Part shown: piece by piece, positions 34,390 to 43,383 of the stretch
Numbering within the stretch: the stretch's first letter is position 1
How the letters are laid out: every line of letters starts with the position of its first letter
Origin: M3007 sp965249785
GTDB lineage: Bacteria; Bacteroidota; Bacteroidia; Chitinophagales; Saprospiraceae
NCBI GenBank assembly: GCA_965249785.1
Contig: CBDFMU010000023.1
Span: forward strand, 62,001 to 126,000
DNA length: 64,000 nucleotides
Reading direction: 5' to 3'
The notes under the pieces: generated by a model
Told to the model about the DNA's origin: nothing
Databases searched by the model: none
Seen by the model: the letters and a program-made list of their open reading frames with translations, nothing else
Translations under genes and position numbers: made by a program

Positions 34390-36306
34390 TTATCTCACCA
34401 GCAGCACATCCCCTTTATACACCCGCACTACCCCATCGCTGAAAAGAATCTCCGCCACCCAGACATACACGCCCACCGCCGCTGCTTTTCCGCCTGCATC
34501 ATTGCCATCCCAACGCATACTATTGGCACCGGGCAGTTGATTGTCCCGCTCAAATTGCAAATCTCCCCAACGATCAAAGATGGCTAAACGCCGGATTTCA
34601 GTGACGCTTTTGCTGGGAAACAAGGTGAAGTAGTTGTTGGTTGCGTCGTTCGTCACATCGGGGCGAAATACGTTGGGCGCGTACACATCCAGTCGCGGCA
34701 GCACCGTCAAAAGGAGGCTGTCTTTGGCTATACAACCCAACGAATCTTCCACTTGCAAAGTCAGCACCCCCGAGGCCGCCGGCATCACCACCGGATTCGG
34801 GCAGGTAGTGCAACCCAATCCGCTGCCGCTGAATTGCCAGGTATAATGCACCGGCGGATAGTTGGGCGCGGCTTGCAAAGTGACGGAATCACAGGCCAAT
34901 AGCGTAATATCTGGCCCAAGATTGGCATCGTAACGGGGTGGATTAGTGAGCGTAATAGGGATTTTCACCTGACAATTCAACGAATCGGCGATCACTAGTT
35001 GGTAGTTTCCGGCAGGCACACGCGGAAAATCCGGCTCGCTTTGCGGCGGATTATTATTCAGAAAAAAACGTAGGCTCCCCGTGCCGCCCTGCAAGCCCAC
35101 CGCATTGATTTGGCCCGTACTGTCGCCAAAACAAATGGGATCGCTAAAAATCGCGTCGGCAGCCAGATTGACTTCATACACATACAGGCTATCATTGCCT
35201 CTACAACCATTCACACTAGTCACCGTCACCGCATACCAACCGGGTTGCCCAGCCAACAGCGTATCTGCCGTAGAACCATCCGACCAAATATACGACGCGA
35301 AATCGCCGCCCAGCAACGTGCCAGGCGCACCATTGCAGACAATTGTGTCTTGGCCAGTAATGGCATAATCCGCCAAATTCTCGGCCACTAAGGTTACCGG
35401 AAAAGACACGGCGCGACAGTAAGATAAGGCCAGATTAGCGGGCGAATTAGCGACCACCAACCGATATTGGTCGGTTTCATTCGGTTGTTGCACCTGAAAA
35501 TTCTCCGAAGCCGAGCCAGGAATATCCATCCAGTTTTGCCCATTATTACTACTAAACTGCCATTGATATACTATGCTGTTGTAAGGCGAATTAGTCAAAT
35601 CGGCATTAAGCGTCAGCGATTGGCCCACACAATAAATCGCCGTCGCAGGCAAGTCAATTTCCGGGCCGCAAGCGCGAAAAGAAATATTGTCGATAGCCAG
35701 ATCATTGCCATTGCCGCCCGGCGCGTTGTTGCGCAGCGAGAGTTTTACGGAAGTCACACCGGGCGCAGTCGTGAACGAAAAACGGTGGGTATGCCAGAGT
35801 TCGTCATGCGCTATTTCCCCAGTGCCGCACACCACATTGCCGTCTATTTCAAACACCACATCGGGATGAATGGGATTGGGTTGCCCCAGGCCGTTATTGA
35901 GCGAAATAATATCAATAGATAGTTCGTACAGGGTGTTTTCGCAGACCGAGACCGTTTTTTCATAGAATAAGCCGGGCTGAAAACTGGCGTTCACGACCAT
36001 CATGTAGCCGTTGGCTTCCGGGCCATTATCCATGATGTCCACCCAATTGGAAGCGAAAGAACCCCAGGGGGCCGTGTTATTGGTAATCGTATAAAAGCCG
36101 TCGTTGGGTGGCGGCGAGGTGGTATAGGAGTAGCCGGGAGCCAGGTTGGGGTTGCTTTGCAGGATGTTGGCTGTTCCTGTACCGAAATCGCCGTTGGGAA
36201 AAATATTATCTCCCAGATTGCCCGTGCAAGTACTTTTGCAGACCGTCTGGCCAACTATCTGACCCAATAGACAGAGCAGGAACAAACCAATGGACAGCAG
36301 ACGCAT
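34390..36306 (-). CDS. T9SS type-B secreted protein with Ig-like and CBM-like domains
   Basis: 638 residues with a signal peptide (MRLLSIGLFLLCLLGQIVGQ). Residues about 25-215 form a jelly-roll-like domain (YEKTVSVCENTLYELSIDII, SVKLSLRNNAPGGNGNDLAI, DNISFRACG). An Ig-like segment follows (VYQWQFSSNNGQNWMDIPGS), then two shorter beta repeats, one SprB-like (DPICFGDSTGQINAVGLQGG). The end has VFRPDVTNDATNNYFTLFP, IFDRWGDLQFERD and VGVYVWVAEI, closing KGDVLLVR, the CHU_C/type-B T9SS domain. It should be exported and retained at the surface. No PorP/SprF gene is adjacent, so the one at 8.6 kb or another elsewhere would have to serve it. Confidence 0.9.
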   Translation of the reverse strand: MRLLSIGLFLLCLLGQIVGQTVCKSTCTGNLGDNIFPNGDFGTGTANILQSNPNLAPGYSYTTSPPPNDGFYTITNNTAPWGSFASNWVDIMDNGPEANGYMMVVNASFQPGLFYEKTVSVCENTLYELSIDIISLNNGLGQPNPIHPDVVFEIDGNVVCGTGEIAHDELWHTHRFSFTTAPGVTSVKLSLRNNAPGGNGNDLAIDNISFRACGPEIDLPATAIYCVGQSLTLNADLTNSPYNSIVYQWQFSSNNGQNWMDIPGSASENFQVQQPNETDQYRLVVANSPANLALSYCRAVSFPVTLVAENLADYAITGQDTIVCNGAPGTLLGGDFASYIWSDGSTADTLLAGQPGWYAVTVTSVNGCRGNDSLYVYEVNLAADAIFSDPICFGDSTGQINAVGLQGGTGSLRFFLNNNPPQSEPDFPRVPAGNYQLVIADSLNCQVKIPITLTNPPRYDANLGPDITLLACDSVTLQAAPNYPPVHYTWQFSGSGLGCTTCPNPVVMPAASGVLTLQVEDSLGCIAKDSLLLTVLPRLDVYAPNVFRPDVTNDATNNYFTLFPSKSVTEIRRLAIFDRWGDLQFERDNQLPGANSMRWDGNDAGGKAAAVGVYVWVAEILFSDGVVRVYKGDVLLVR

Positions 36307-36506
36307 GACGGTTTTTGCGGGTGAAAGTACGGGGTAATTGGTTGTGATGTAAGGGCTGTGAGAAGAATTATTGGGGCAAGATATGTTTTGATGAGGCTCT
36401 GTTGTGATATGCCCTCCTCCCGTTACGTTGCAGGAGATGAAAGTTTGGTTAGATAGAGAAAGTGGTAGATGGAGAGAACGAAAAAGGGGTGGGAGGTGTT
36501 CCTGCC

Positions 36507-36595
36507 TTGCTTGGTGTTTTCACCAAGCAAAATCATTAGTGATGTCAAACTTCATTCACTCATTCCACTATGCACTTGGTGAAAACACCAAGTGC
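36507..36595. repeat. Paired TTGGTG hairpins (REPIN-like), copy 1
   Basis: 36507-36530 is TTGCTTGGTG-tttt-CACCAAGCAA; 36572-36595 is GCACTTGGTG-aaaa-CACCAAGTGC. The second is essentially the inverse of the first. The same pair recurs at 45912-46004. The 404-nt gap 36307-36710 contains nothing else I can name. Confidence 0.8.
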
Positions 36596-36710
36596 GGCGA
36601 GAAAGTTATTAAGAGGTGTTAGGGTGTTTGGTGGAAACTTTTCGCCGTATTTCAAGAAATTTGTTAAATACTGTTCACGATAATACATTAGTTGATAAAA
36701 AAATACAAAC

Positions 36711-37472
36711 ATGAAAAAAATGTTAATAGCAATATTTCTCACAAGTTTCACATTTTTTTCGGTTAAGTCTCAAAATCTCAAACCTTACAATAAGGGTATA
36801 TATTTTCTAAATATTTCTGAAACTGACTCTGTTCCGTATATTGATTCATTAAAAATTCTACTTATTGAATTTCATGCAAATAATATCTCTTTATTTAAAG
36901 AGGCAATGGAAAATAACCCTCAAATAATTGAGGTACAAATGAAAAATCCACCAAGAGAAGCAATTGAAATATTGTCAAAACTTAATAGTAAGAATTTAAC
37001 CTATCTATTCATTCATGAATATAAAGGATTAAATCTAGAAGTTCCCAAATTTTCAAACATTATTCTCTTTTTGATAGAGTCGGAAGAGTTACAAAATTTA
37101 TCAATGCTAAATTCAAGGTTTGACTCCCTTCGTATATTGGCCATAGATGTTCTTAATTTGAGTATATGGACAACGGATTCGGTTTTTCCTTCACTTGGAT
37201 TAATTGATTTAAAAACAATAAACCTGCCTGCATTTCCGATTACGGTTATGCCAAAAATCAGACAATTTACCTTCGATTGTTCTTTTGACGAAATTCCAAA
37301 ATATTTATGTGATTGCAAAGATCTAACCCATATTTCTTTTCAGAATTACAAATTTATAGAGATTGATAAGTGTTTTAACAAAAAGATAAAAACAAGTGTT
37401 TACTCAAATATTACCATATTCGAAAGTAAAAATGGGAAAAAAGTTTTAGAAATATTATCAGATATAAGATAG
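36711..37472 (+). CDS. AT-rich secreted protein, leucine-rich-repeat-like
   Basis: 253 residues with a signal peptide (MKKMLIAIFLTSFTFFSVKS, cut near QNL). The mature part has irregular repeats rich in Leu, Ile and Asn spaced about 20-24 residues apart (NLTYLFIHEYKGLNLEVPKF, NIILFLIESEELQNLSMLNS, SLRILAIDVLNLSIW, LTHISFQNYKF), suggesting a degenerate LRR solenoid. Base composition is clearly more AT-rich than both neighbours, a sign of recent acquisition. No T9SS tail is present. Function unknown. Confidence 0.75.
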   Translation: MKKMLIAIFLTSFTFFSVKSQNLKPYNKGIYFLNISETDSVPYIDSLKILLIEFHANNISLFKEAMENNPQIIEVQMKNPPREAIEILSKLNSKNLTYLFIHEYKGLNLEVPKFSNIILFLIESEELQNLSMLNSRFDSLRILAIDVLNLSIWTTDSVFPSLGLIDLKTINLPAFPITVMPKIRQFTFDCSFDEIPKYLCDCKDLTHISFQNYKFIEIDKCFNKKIKTSVYSNITIFESKNGKKVLEILSDIR

Positions 37473-37540
37473 AGAAAACAATATTTATTTTACCGTATAT
37501 AATTTATTAATTGATAGCAGCAATTAAACAAAAACTCACC

Positions 37541-38014
37541 ATGTCCCTCGCACAACAAACAGCAAAACACCTGCGCGACGTCTACTTCGGAGGAAACTGG
37601 ACTACCTCCAACCTGAAAGAGCAGGTAGCAGACGTCACTTGGCAACAAGCCACCACGCAGATATATGGCCTGAATACCATTGCCACCCTCGTGTACCACA
37701 TGACCTATTATGTGCGCGAAGTCACGAAGGTGTTGCAGGGTGGCCCACTGGAAGCGAAGGATAAGTATAGTTTCGAGCATCCGCCCATCCAGTCGCAGGA
37801 AGATTGGCACAAGATGCTGGATCTGATCTGGACGGAAGCCGAAGTCTTTGCCAGCCTGATCGAACAATTGCCAGATAGCAGATTGCTGGAAGATTTTAGC
37901 GATCCTAAATACGGAAATTACTATCGGAATCTGCACGGTATTATTGAACATTTGCATTATCACTTGGGGCAAATGGTGGTGATTAAGAAAATACTGGCGC
38001 GGATGGTGCCATAG
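37541..38014 (+). CDS. DinB-family protein (DUF1572-like)
   Basis: 157 residues starting MSLAQQTAKHLRDVYFGGNW. A four-helix DinB-like bundle: TWQQATTQIYGLNTIATLVY, then HMTYYVREVTKVL with the first metal-type His, and HLHYHLGQMVVIKKIL with the C-terminal HxxxH pair. Such proteins are metal-binding thiol-transferase-like folds, mostly without known reaction. The ATG at 37541 directly precedes the first helix; an in-frame TTG at 37511 is less likely. No neighbours suggest a pathway. Confidence 0.85.
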   Translation: MSLAQQTAKHLRDVYFGGNWTTSNLKEQVADVTWQQATTQIYGLNTIATLVYHMTYYVREVTKVLQGGPLEAKDKYSFEHPPIQSQEDWHKMLDLIWTEAEVFASLIEQLPDSRLLEDFSDPKYGNYYRNLHGIIEHLHYHLGQMVVIKKILARMVP

Positions 38015-38021
38015 GTGGCGA

Positions 38022-38175
38022 AAACCCTGAAAGGGTGGAATATGAATAGCCCCGTATGAAATGCGGGGAAATAAATTAACATCATGAGCACAACCCTTGC
38101 AAGGTTGTTTCAATTTTATTCTTTTACCCCCAGTTTCACTGGGGGCTATTCGTATTCGACCCCTGCGGGGTCATG
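38022..38175. repeat. Hairpin module cluster between DinB and GNAT genes
   Basis: In order: ACCCT-gaa-AGGGT; tatgaatag plus CCCCGTAT-gaa-ATGCGGGG; an imperfect ACAACC...GGTTGT; CCCCCAGT-ttc-ACTGGGGG plus ctattcgtattc; GACCCC-tgc-GGGGTC. The modules are the same as those flanking the ISAs1 copy, arranged here without an IS. Confidence 0.8.
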
Positions 38176-38208
38176 AGAATTTTTAAGGATAACATAAACA
38201 TAGTAATA

Positions 38209-38742
38209 ATGAACCAAGGTTTAAATCTCCAAAGCACACTTTCCACCAACAGACTCCAACTTGATCTTCTAACCATCCACGATGCTGACTTCATATTCGC
38301 CCTCGTGAATACCAAAGGCTGGCTGGAATTCATCGGTGATCGGAAGGTGCATTCCAAAGACGACGCCATCGCTTACATAAATAAGATATTGAGCAATGAA
38401 GATATTGCCTATTGGGTCGTTAGAATAAAAGATACGAATACATCCATAGGTTTAATTACGCTAATTAAAAGGACATATCTGGATCATTATGACATTGGCT
38501 TTGCTTTTCTGCCAGAATATAATGGTCATGGGTACGCATACGAAGCAGCGCAGGCTATTTTGTCTATGGCTGCTACTATTCCGCTGTTCCATCCCATGCT
38601 GGCAACTCTAGTACCTTCTAATACTAAATCTATTAAATTGTTACATAAACTTGGATTGCGTTTTGACAAGGAAATAGCAGTGGAGAAGGAGCGATTGCAT
38701 CTTTATACCAATGCGCCGCTTCTTTCAAGCAATATTTTATAG
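38209..38742 (+). CDS. GNAT-family N-acetyltransferase (RimJ/RimL-like)
   Basis: 177 residues from MNQGLNLQSTLSTNRLQLDL. The fold shows TNRLQLDLLTIHDADFIFAL, the acceptor region YWVVRIKDTNTSIGLITLIK, the acetyl-CoA site block DIGFAFLPEYNGHGYAYEAA and the end AATIPLFHPMLATLVPSNTKS. RimJ/RimL-type enzymes acetylate protein N-termini or small molecules; the substrate is unknown. The frame is open to 38173 inside the hairpin cluster, so the ATG at 38209 is preferred. Confidence 0.88.
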   Translation: MNQGLNLQSTLSTNRLQLDLLTIHDADFIFALVNTKGWLEFIGDRKVHSKDDAIAYINKILSNEDIAYWVVRIKDTNTSIGLITLIKRTYLDHYDIGFAFLPEYNGHGYAYEAAQAILSMAATIPLFHPMLATLVPSNTKSIKLLHKLGLRFDKEIAVEKERLHLYTNAPLLSSNIL

Positions 38743-38748
38743 TACATC

Positions 38749-39498
38749 TCACACCGTCCGAATTCGCATCAAAAACTCCTCCCTCAGCGATTTACTCAAC
38801 GGCAGCACCTTCTGCCCGATCATCACCGTGCTGTCATCCACTTCGTCCACCTGCGCGAGGTTGACGATATAGGAGCGGTGGATGCGCTGGAAAGAAGCGC
38901 GCGGAAGTTCTTCTTCCAGGGTTTTCATGGGCATGGTCAGTAGATATTCCTTGGTTTTGGTGAAGATGCGGCAGTAGTTTCGCTCCGCCTCGATGTAGAG
39001 AATACCTTCGAACATGATCTTTACCATTCTATCCTTGCTGCGCACGAAAATGCGGTCGCTCAGGATGTACTGCGTGTCGGTCTCCGTGGAAGGGATTGCC
39101 TGCTCATGCGGCGTTGGGTTGGCCATCAGGCTGATGGTCAGTTCCAGAGCGCGTTGCAAATCCAGTTTTTTGAAAGGTTTGGCGAGAAAAGCATAGGGTT
39201 TTGCTGCTTTGGCGCGGTTGAAAGTAGCGTCATCGGAATTGGCCGTGAGGAAGATGACGGGAATGTGGTGTTCCTGCAAGAGTATTTGCGCCAGCGCGAT
39301 GCCATCCATCTCGCCTTTCAGATTGATATCCAGCAGGGCAATGTCCGGGGCATTTTCGGCTACGTGGATGATGGCTTCTTCCGCACGGGGCAGCATGCCG
39401 GTCACTTCATAGCCCAGTTCGGTCAGAAACATGGACACCTTGGCACCGATGATCATTTCATCTTCTACGACCAGTATTTTGACAGGGCTATCGGTCAT
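38749..39498 (-). CDS. LytTR-family response regulator
   Basis: 249 residues. A receiver domain (about 1-122) has the acidic pair VVEDEMIIG, the phospho-acceptor in IALLDINLKGEMDG, T in FLTANSDD and K in AKPFKK. A linker leads to a LytTR DNA-binding domain (about 145-249): DRMVKIMFEGILYIEAERNY, RASFQRIHRSYIVNLAQVDE, VLPLSKSLREEFL. Such regulators are usually paired with sensor kinases; the kinase at 40.4-42.3 kb on the same strand is the probable partner. Its ATG overlaps the stop codon of the Uma2 gene as ATGA, so the two are translationally coupled. Confidence 0.93.
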   Translation of the reverse strand: MTDSPVKILVVEDEMIIGAKVSMFLTELGYEVTGMLPRAEEAIIHVAENAPDIALLDINLKGEMDGIALAQILLQEHHIPVIFLTANSDDATFNRAKAAKPYAFLAKPFKKLDLQRALELTISLMANPTPHEQAIPSTETDTQYILSDRIFVRSKDRMVKIMFEGILYIEAERNYCRIFTKTKEYLLTMPMKTLEEELPRASFQRIHRSYIVNLAQVDEVDDSTVMIGQKVLPLSKSLREEFLMRIRTV

Positions 39499-40112
39499 AG
39501 GCTTGATGTTTCTCCCTCCGGCACCGGAAATACTTCACTCAACTGTATTTCAAAGTCCGGGAAAATTTCGGAGGGCATTCGTTCGTCGTTGACAAAAATA
39601 AACGGGTGGCCATAGACTCCATCTCCGCCCAGATTGAATCGCGTAATAGTTTCATGCGTCGCATCTACTATCCAGTATTCTTGTACTCCTACCTCTGCAT
39701 AAAGATCCTTTTTGAGCCGCAATTCTTTGGCAGCATTGCCGGGCGGAAGGATTTCAATAATGAGATCGGGAGTACCGAGACACCCGCGTTCCTCCAATTT
39801 TTCTAAATCGCATACTACGCACAAGTCGGGCTGCACTACCGTATAAATGTCGCGGTCGGCTTTCTGCGATTTTTTGCGGTCAAACAAGCGCACATCAAAG
39901 GGCGCGGCGTAGGCTTCACAGCGATGATTTTTGAAATGTTGGTCAAAAATAACCGTCAGCCGCCATGATATTTTCTGATGGGTGCGGCTTGGTGCCGACA
40001 TCAAGCGTATTTTTCCCCGAATCAATTCTAACGCTTGCTCAAACTTCCATGTCAGATAGTCAGCGTAGGTATAAGTCCCATTTGGATCAAGTTGCGACAA
40101 CGAAGTAATCAT
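39495..40112 (-). CDS. Uma2-family PD-(D/E)XK nuclease-like protein
   Basis: 205 residues from MITSLSQLDPNGTYTYADYL. Uma2 (DUF820) proteins have a restriction-endonuclease-like fold; motifs here are ELIRGKIRLMSAPSRTHQKI (Glu), VVQPDLCVVCD and GTPDLIIEILPPGNAAKELR (PD and E-x-LPP), then DLYAEVGVQEYWIVDA. The family is abundant in cyanobacteria and some Bacteroidota, with unknown role. It lies between a histidine kinase and its probable response regulator, with its stop overlapping the regulator's start. A coding extension to 40169 exists but lacks conservation. Confidence 0.9.
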   Translation of the reverse strand: MITSLSQLDPNGTYTYADYLTWKFEQALELIRGKIRLMSAPSRTHQKISWRLTVIFDQHFKNHRCEAYAAPFDVRLFDRKKSQKADRDIYTVVQPDLCVVCDLEKLEERGCLGTPDLIIEILPPGNAAKELRLKKDLYAEVGVQEYWIVDATHETITRFNLGGDGVYGHPFIFVNDERMPSEIFPDFEIQLSEVFPVPEGETSSL

Positions 40113-40225
40113 AGGAGCATTTTTTTGACAAAAATAAGGCTTAGAAACACTATCAAAATAAAAGAACAAAAATGGATTGGAAACTATGTCCTGGATATGA
40201 CCACTATTTTAAGCACACTCGGGAT

Positions 40226-40358
40226 GTAATTGGAACGCGGATACCACGGATTTGGCGGATGACGCGGATTTTTCAGGGGTAGAAATGTGTACAATGTAAG
40301 GAAAAGGGTTTTTATCCGCGCCAATTCGCGTGTTCCGCCTTGTCCGCGTTCCAATTAC
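40226..40358. repeat. AATTGGAACGCGGA long inverted repeat, copy 1
   Basis: GTAATTGGAACGCGGA at the left pairs with TCCGCGTTCCAATTAC at the right; the 100 bases between hold further GCGGAT / ATCCGCG blocks. A second copy is at 59149-59260 and a degenerate right half at 49221-49266. It separates the kinase gene from Uma2. Confidence 0.8.
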
Positions 40359-40409
40359 ATTGCAATAGCCTGTTTTTGAGAATCGGTTACTTTATTTCAA
40401 AATCTTTCC

Positions 40410-42293
40410 TCATGCTGCCTTTTTCAAGTTAAAATCAAAGAATACCGTGGTGCCATGTTCCACCTCTTCCCGCATCGTGCCGCTCAACTGACGAGTGAGC
40501 AGCGAAACCAATTGTCCACCGAAGCCCGTGCCTTGCGTCACGCCGCTCTTCCCTACGCCATTGTCGGCGACTTCGAGGTGCAGGATGTTGTCCGATTTCT
40601 TTTCCAGTTTGATGCGCACTTGGCCCTTTTGTCCGTTGGGAAAGGCGTATTTCAATGTGTTAGTCAGTAATTCGTTGACAATGAGGCCCAGCGGAACGGC
40701 AGTATCAATGTCCACATCCAGTTGATCCATCGCACATTCGATGGTCACGCGGTCTTCTGCGCCGAAGGAATCGAGGATACTTTCGCTGAGGTTAATAAAA
40801 TAATCCTTCATTTCGATGGCCGCCAGATTGTCGCGCTGGTAGAGTTTCTGGTGCACGATCCCGATGGATTGCACGCGGTTTTGTCCTTCCTGCATAGCGT
40901 CTTTCACACCCTGATCGTCTATTTGTGCGGATTGCAAAGCCAGCAGGCTGCTTACTATTTCCAGATTATTCTTGACGCGGTGATGGATTTCTTTAAGCAG
41001 TAATTCGTTTTCGGTGTTTTTAGCGGCCAGCAATTGATTGCTTTTAGTGCGGACGCGATAACTGCGGTAGCCGAAAACCAGCAACCCACCGAGCAACGCC
41101 ACTACGCCAAAGCCCAGCCATTGCACCAGTTTTTGCTGGGAAATCTGTTGTCCTTGCGCGGCGATGGTGGCTTCTTTCTTCTCGGTTTCGTATTTCGTGC
41201 GGAGTTCCGACATCTGCGCATCGCTTTGGAGAGAAGCCGTGCTGTCGCGCAATACACGGGCTTTCTTTTGATACAGCAGGGCGTTTTTGTAATCGCCCAG
41301 TTTTTCATAGATCGTGCTGGCGTGGCCGTAGTTTTCCACCAGATTGCCTACATCGCCGTCTTTTTCCTGCATTTCGATGGTTTTCAATTGGTAAGGCAGG
41401 GCTTCCCCGTAATTCCCCATCAGCAGGTTGACTTCTCCTAAATTGCCAGTAGCCGTATAAATGCCGCCGGGATAATTACCTTTTTCGGAATTGGCCAGAC
41501 ATACCTTGTAATCTTCCAGTGCTTCGGCATAGCGTCCCAATCGTTTGTAGGCATTGCCCCGGCAATTGATGATGTCGGCGATGCTCAACGGATTAGGGCT
41601 AATGGAGCGGGTCAAATCGAGTGCCTGATTATAGTACTGCAAAGCCTGTGCAGGGTCATTCAGGGCGATGCAGGCATCCCCGGCATAACGTAATGTGTAG
41701 GGCAGTTCTTCCTGAAAATTGTTTTTCTGACAGATTTCAATCGCTCTTCGGGCATAGTCCAATGCTTCGGCTGATCTGCCTTGATTGCGCAAATCATCGG
41801 ACACCTCTTCCAATGCCCGCGCTATGCTCTTTTGATCGCCGATTTCCTCCGCCACGCGCAAAGCATACAGATCGGTGGCCGTGGCTTTTTCAAATTCCCC
41901 TTTCCGTTTGTGCACCCAGGCGATCATGAAGTAGGTGGAGATTTGACCTTTTTTATTACCAATAGCCGTATAGCCCGTCATGGCTCGCTCCAACGAAAGG
42001 TTGGCGGAATCCAGTTGCGAGAGGTTGGCATGGATACGGCCCTGCGTCGCATAGAATTTGGGCTGCCAGTTTTTGTCGCCGATGCGCTCAGCCAGGGCTA
42101 TCCCACGTCGGGCGTAGGGCAAGGCTGCTTTTATATCCACGCCACTGGCCACATTGGCCATTTGTTGGAGCAGTTCGAGACGCTGCGTGTCGGCTTGCGC
42201 GCTGGTGAAAAGCCGTTCGAGACTGTCGAGTGAAGTGGGTTGACTGTAAAGGAGATTTGGGGAGAGGCAGATTAGTAAAATAAGCTTTCTCAT
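40410..42293 (-). CDS. TPR-containing sensor histidine kinase (HisKA_2 type)
   Basis: 627 residues. Signal MRKLILLICLSPNLLYSQ, then about seven tetratricopeptide repeats (about 25-385: EALDYARRAIEICQKNN, AEALEDYKVCLANSEKGNYP), one membrane helix (WLGFGVVALLGGLLVFGYRS) and a cytoplasmic kinase. The HisKA_2 box ELLLKEIHHRVKNNLEIVSS carries the phospho-acceptor His; the ATPase part has LIVNELLTNTLKYAFPNGQ (N box), DNGVGK and GTGFGGQLVSLL. Periplasmic TPRs with this kinase type are typical of Bacteroidota sensors. The partner is probably the LytTR regulator two genes downstream. Confidence 0.93.
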   Translation of the reverse strand: MRKLILLICLSPNLLYSQPTSLDSLERLFTSAQADTQRLELLQQMANVASGVDIKAALPYARRGIALAERIGDKNWQPKFYATQGRIHANLSQLDSANLSLERAMTGYTAIGNKKGQISTYFMIAWVHKRKGEFEKATATDLYALRVAEEIGDQKSIARALEEVSDDLRNQGRSAEALDYARRAIEICQKNNFQEELPYTLRYAGDACIALNDPAQALQYYNQALDLTRSISPNPLSIADIINCRGNAYKRLGRYAEALEDYKVCLANSEKGNYPGGIYTATGNLGEVNLLMGNYGEALPYQLKTIEMQEKDGDVGNLVENYGHASTIYEKLGDYKNALLYQKKARVLRDSTASLQSDAQMSELRTKYETEKKEATIAAQGQQISQQKLVQWLGFGVVALLGGLLVFGYRSYRVRTKSNQLLAAKNTENELLLKEIHHRVKNNLEIVSSLLALQSAQIDDQGVKDAMQEGQNRVQSIGIVHQKLYQRDNLAAIEMKDYFINLSESILDSFGAEDRVTIECAMDQLDVDIDTAVPLGLIVNELLTNTLKYAFPNGQKGQVRIKLEKKSDNILHLEVADNGVGKSGVTQGTGFGGQLVSLLTRQLSGTMREEVEHGTTVFFDFNLKKAA

Positions 42294-42521
42294 GCAATCG
42301 GAATGGATGTTCGGTCAACGGAACGCAGGTTTCGGACAAGGAAAACCATCGCTGGGACAATGCTGCGCGGTCAAGATCAAGCAGATGAACATATTTGCTT
42401 CATCGCTTCCGGGGAACGGGACGAAAGGTAATAAGATTTCGCAATTTCTCCTCTTCCCTTTTCTAATCCATACCGCTGGATTATTTCCAACACACTCTTA
42501 ACCGTTCAAACTTTTCTATCG

Positions 42522-43148
42522 ATGAAATTGCTCCACATTATTGCTTCTCCCAGAGGCGAAAAATCCAAAACCCTGCACATCGCCCACGAATTTCTGCAAT
42601 CATTGGAAATGCAACAGTCCGATCTGGTGGTGGAAACGCTCGACCTGTTTAAAACAAAACTGCCGGAAGTAGGAGGAGAGGCAGCGGACGCGAAATACAC
42701 CCTTCTCAGCGGCGGTACACTGGACGAAGCAGGGCAGCAAAACTGGGAGGCTATTACCGCCTACGCCAAAGCCTTCCTGCAATTTGATGCTTACCTGATC
42801 TCCTCGCCGATGTGGAATTTTACGATTCCCTATCGCCTCAAACAATATATCGATATCATCATGCAGCCGGGCATTCTTTTTCGCTTTATGGAAAAAGGCG
42901 TGGAAGGATTGGCCATGAATAAAAAGATGTACTGCATTACTTCCAGAGGCAGCGATTACAGCCAGGGTGGCCATTTGTTCCAATATGATTTTCAGGAGCC
43001 TTACCTGCGCTCCATTTTCGGTATGGCGGGCATTTACGACGTGACTTTCATCAATGCCCAACCGATGGATTATACGCCCGAACTCACCGAATTTCACCTG
43101 CACAGAGCAAAAGGCGATGCCCGGTCAATGGCTTTGAGTACGGTGTAA
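42522..43148 (+). CDS. azoR: FMN-dependent NADH-azoreductase (flavodoxin-2 fold)
   Basis: 208 residues. FMN phosphate site IIASPRGEKSKTLHIAHEFL, then the family block YLISSPMWNFTIPYRLKQYI and TSRGSDYSQGG. AzoR enzymes reduce quinones and azo compounds with NADH and protect against thiol or quinone stress. The 25 bases ending near 42482 (TTCCCTTTTC.AATCCATACC) recur upstream of the gene at 43384, hinting at shared control or duplication. First gene of the plus-strand run with palindromes in its gaps. Confidence 0.93.
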   Translation: MKLLHIIASPRGEKSKTLHIAHEFLQSLEMQQSDLVVETLDLFKTKLPEVGGEAADAKYTLLSGGTLDEAGQQNWEAITAYAKAFLQFDAYLISSPMWNFTIPYRLKQYIDIIMQPGILFRFMEKGVEGLAMNKKMYCITSRGSDYSQGGHLFQYDFQEPYLRSIFGMAGIYDVTFINAQPMDYTPELTEFHLHRAKGDARSMALSTV

Positions 43149-43228
43149 ATTTAGTTTTTTAGAGAATTTGAAGATTTGAGTATTTGATCAACTATATGAT
43201 TATCAGGTAATTGATCGAATACCCTGCC

Positions 43229-43252
43229 GATGTTGGCTTCCTTGCCAACATC
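43229..43252. repeat. GATGTTGGC palindrome, copy 1
   Basis: GATGTTGGC-ttcctt-GCCAACATC, a nine-base stem with a six-base loop in the gap between azoR and the next gene, followed by aatctcagcgt. Confidence 0.85.
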
Positions 43253-43383
43253 AATCTCAGCGTAAGCAATCATTCCACTATTTCTTATCAGTGGGACGCT
43301 AACAGGGCAAATCTGTCCCTTCCCTTTTCCAATCCATACCGCCAAGGTATTCTTTGTAAATTTCACCTTAAACACGATTTTTT

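Noticed and set aside
36404..36622. 72-residue ORF in the gap after the type-B protein
   Set aside because: It runs across the TTGGTG hairpin pair, with no protein-like features.
40722..42233. Plus-strand ORFs of 93-150 residues
   Set aside because: They lie opposite the TPR histidine kinase, whose domains fill the minus frame.
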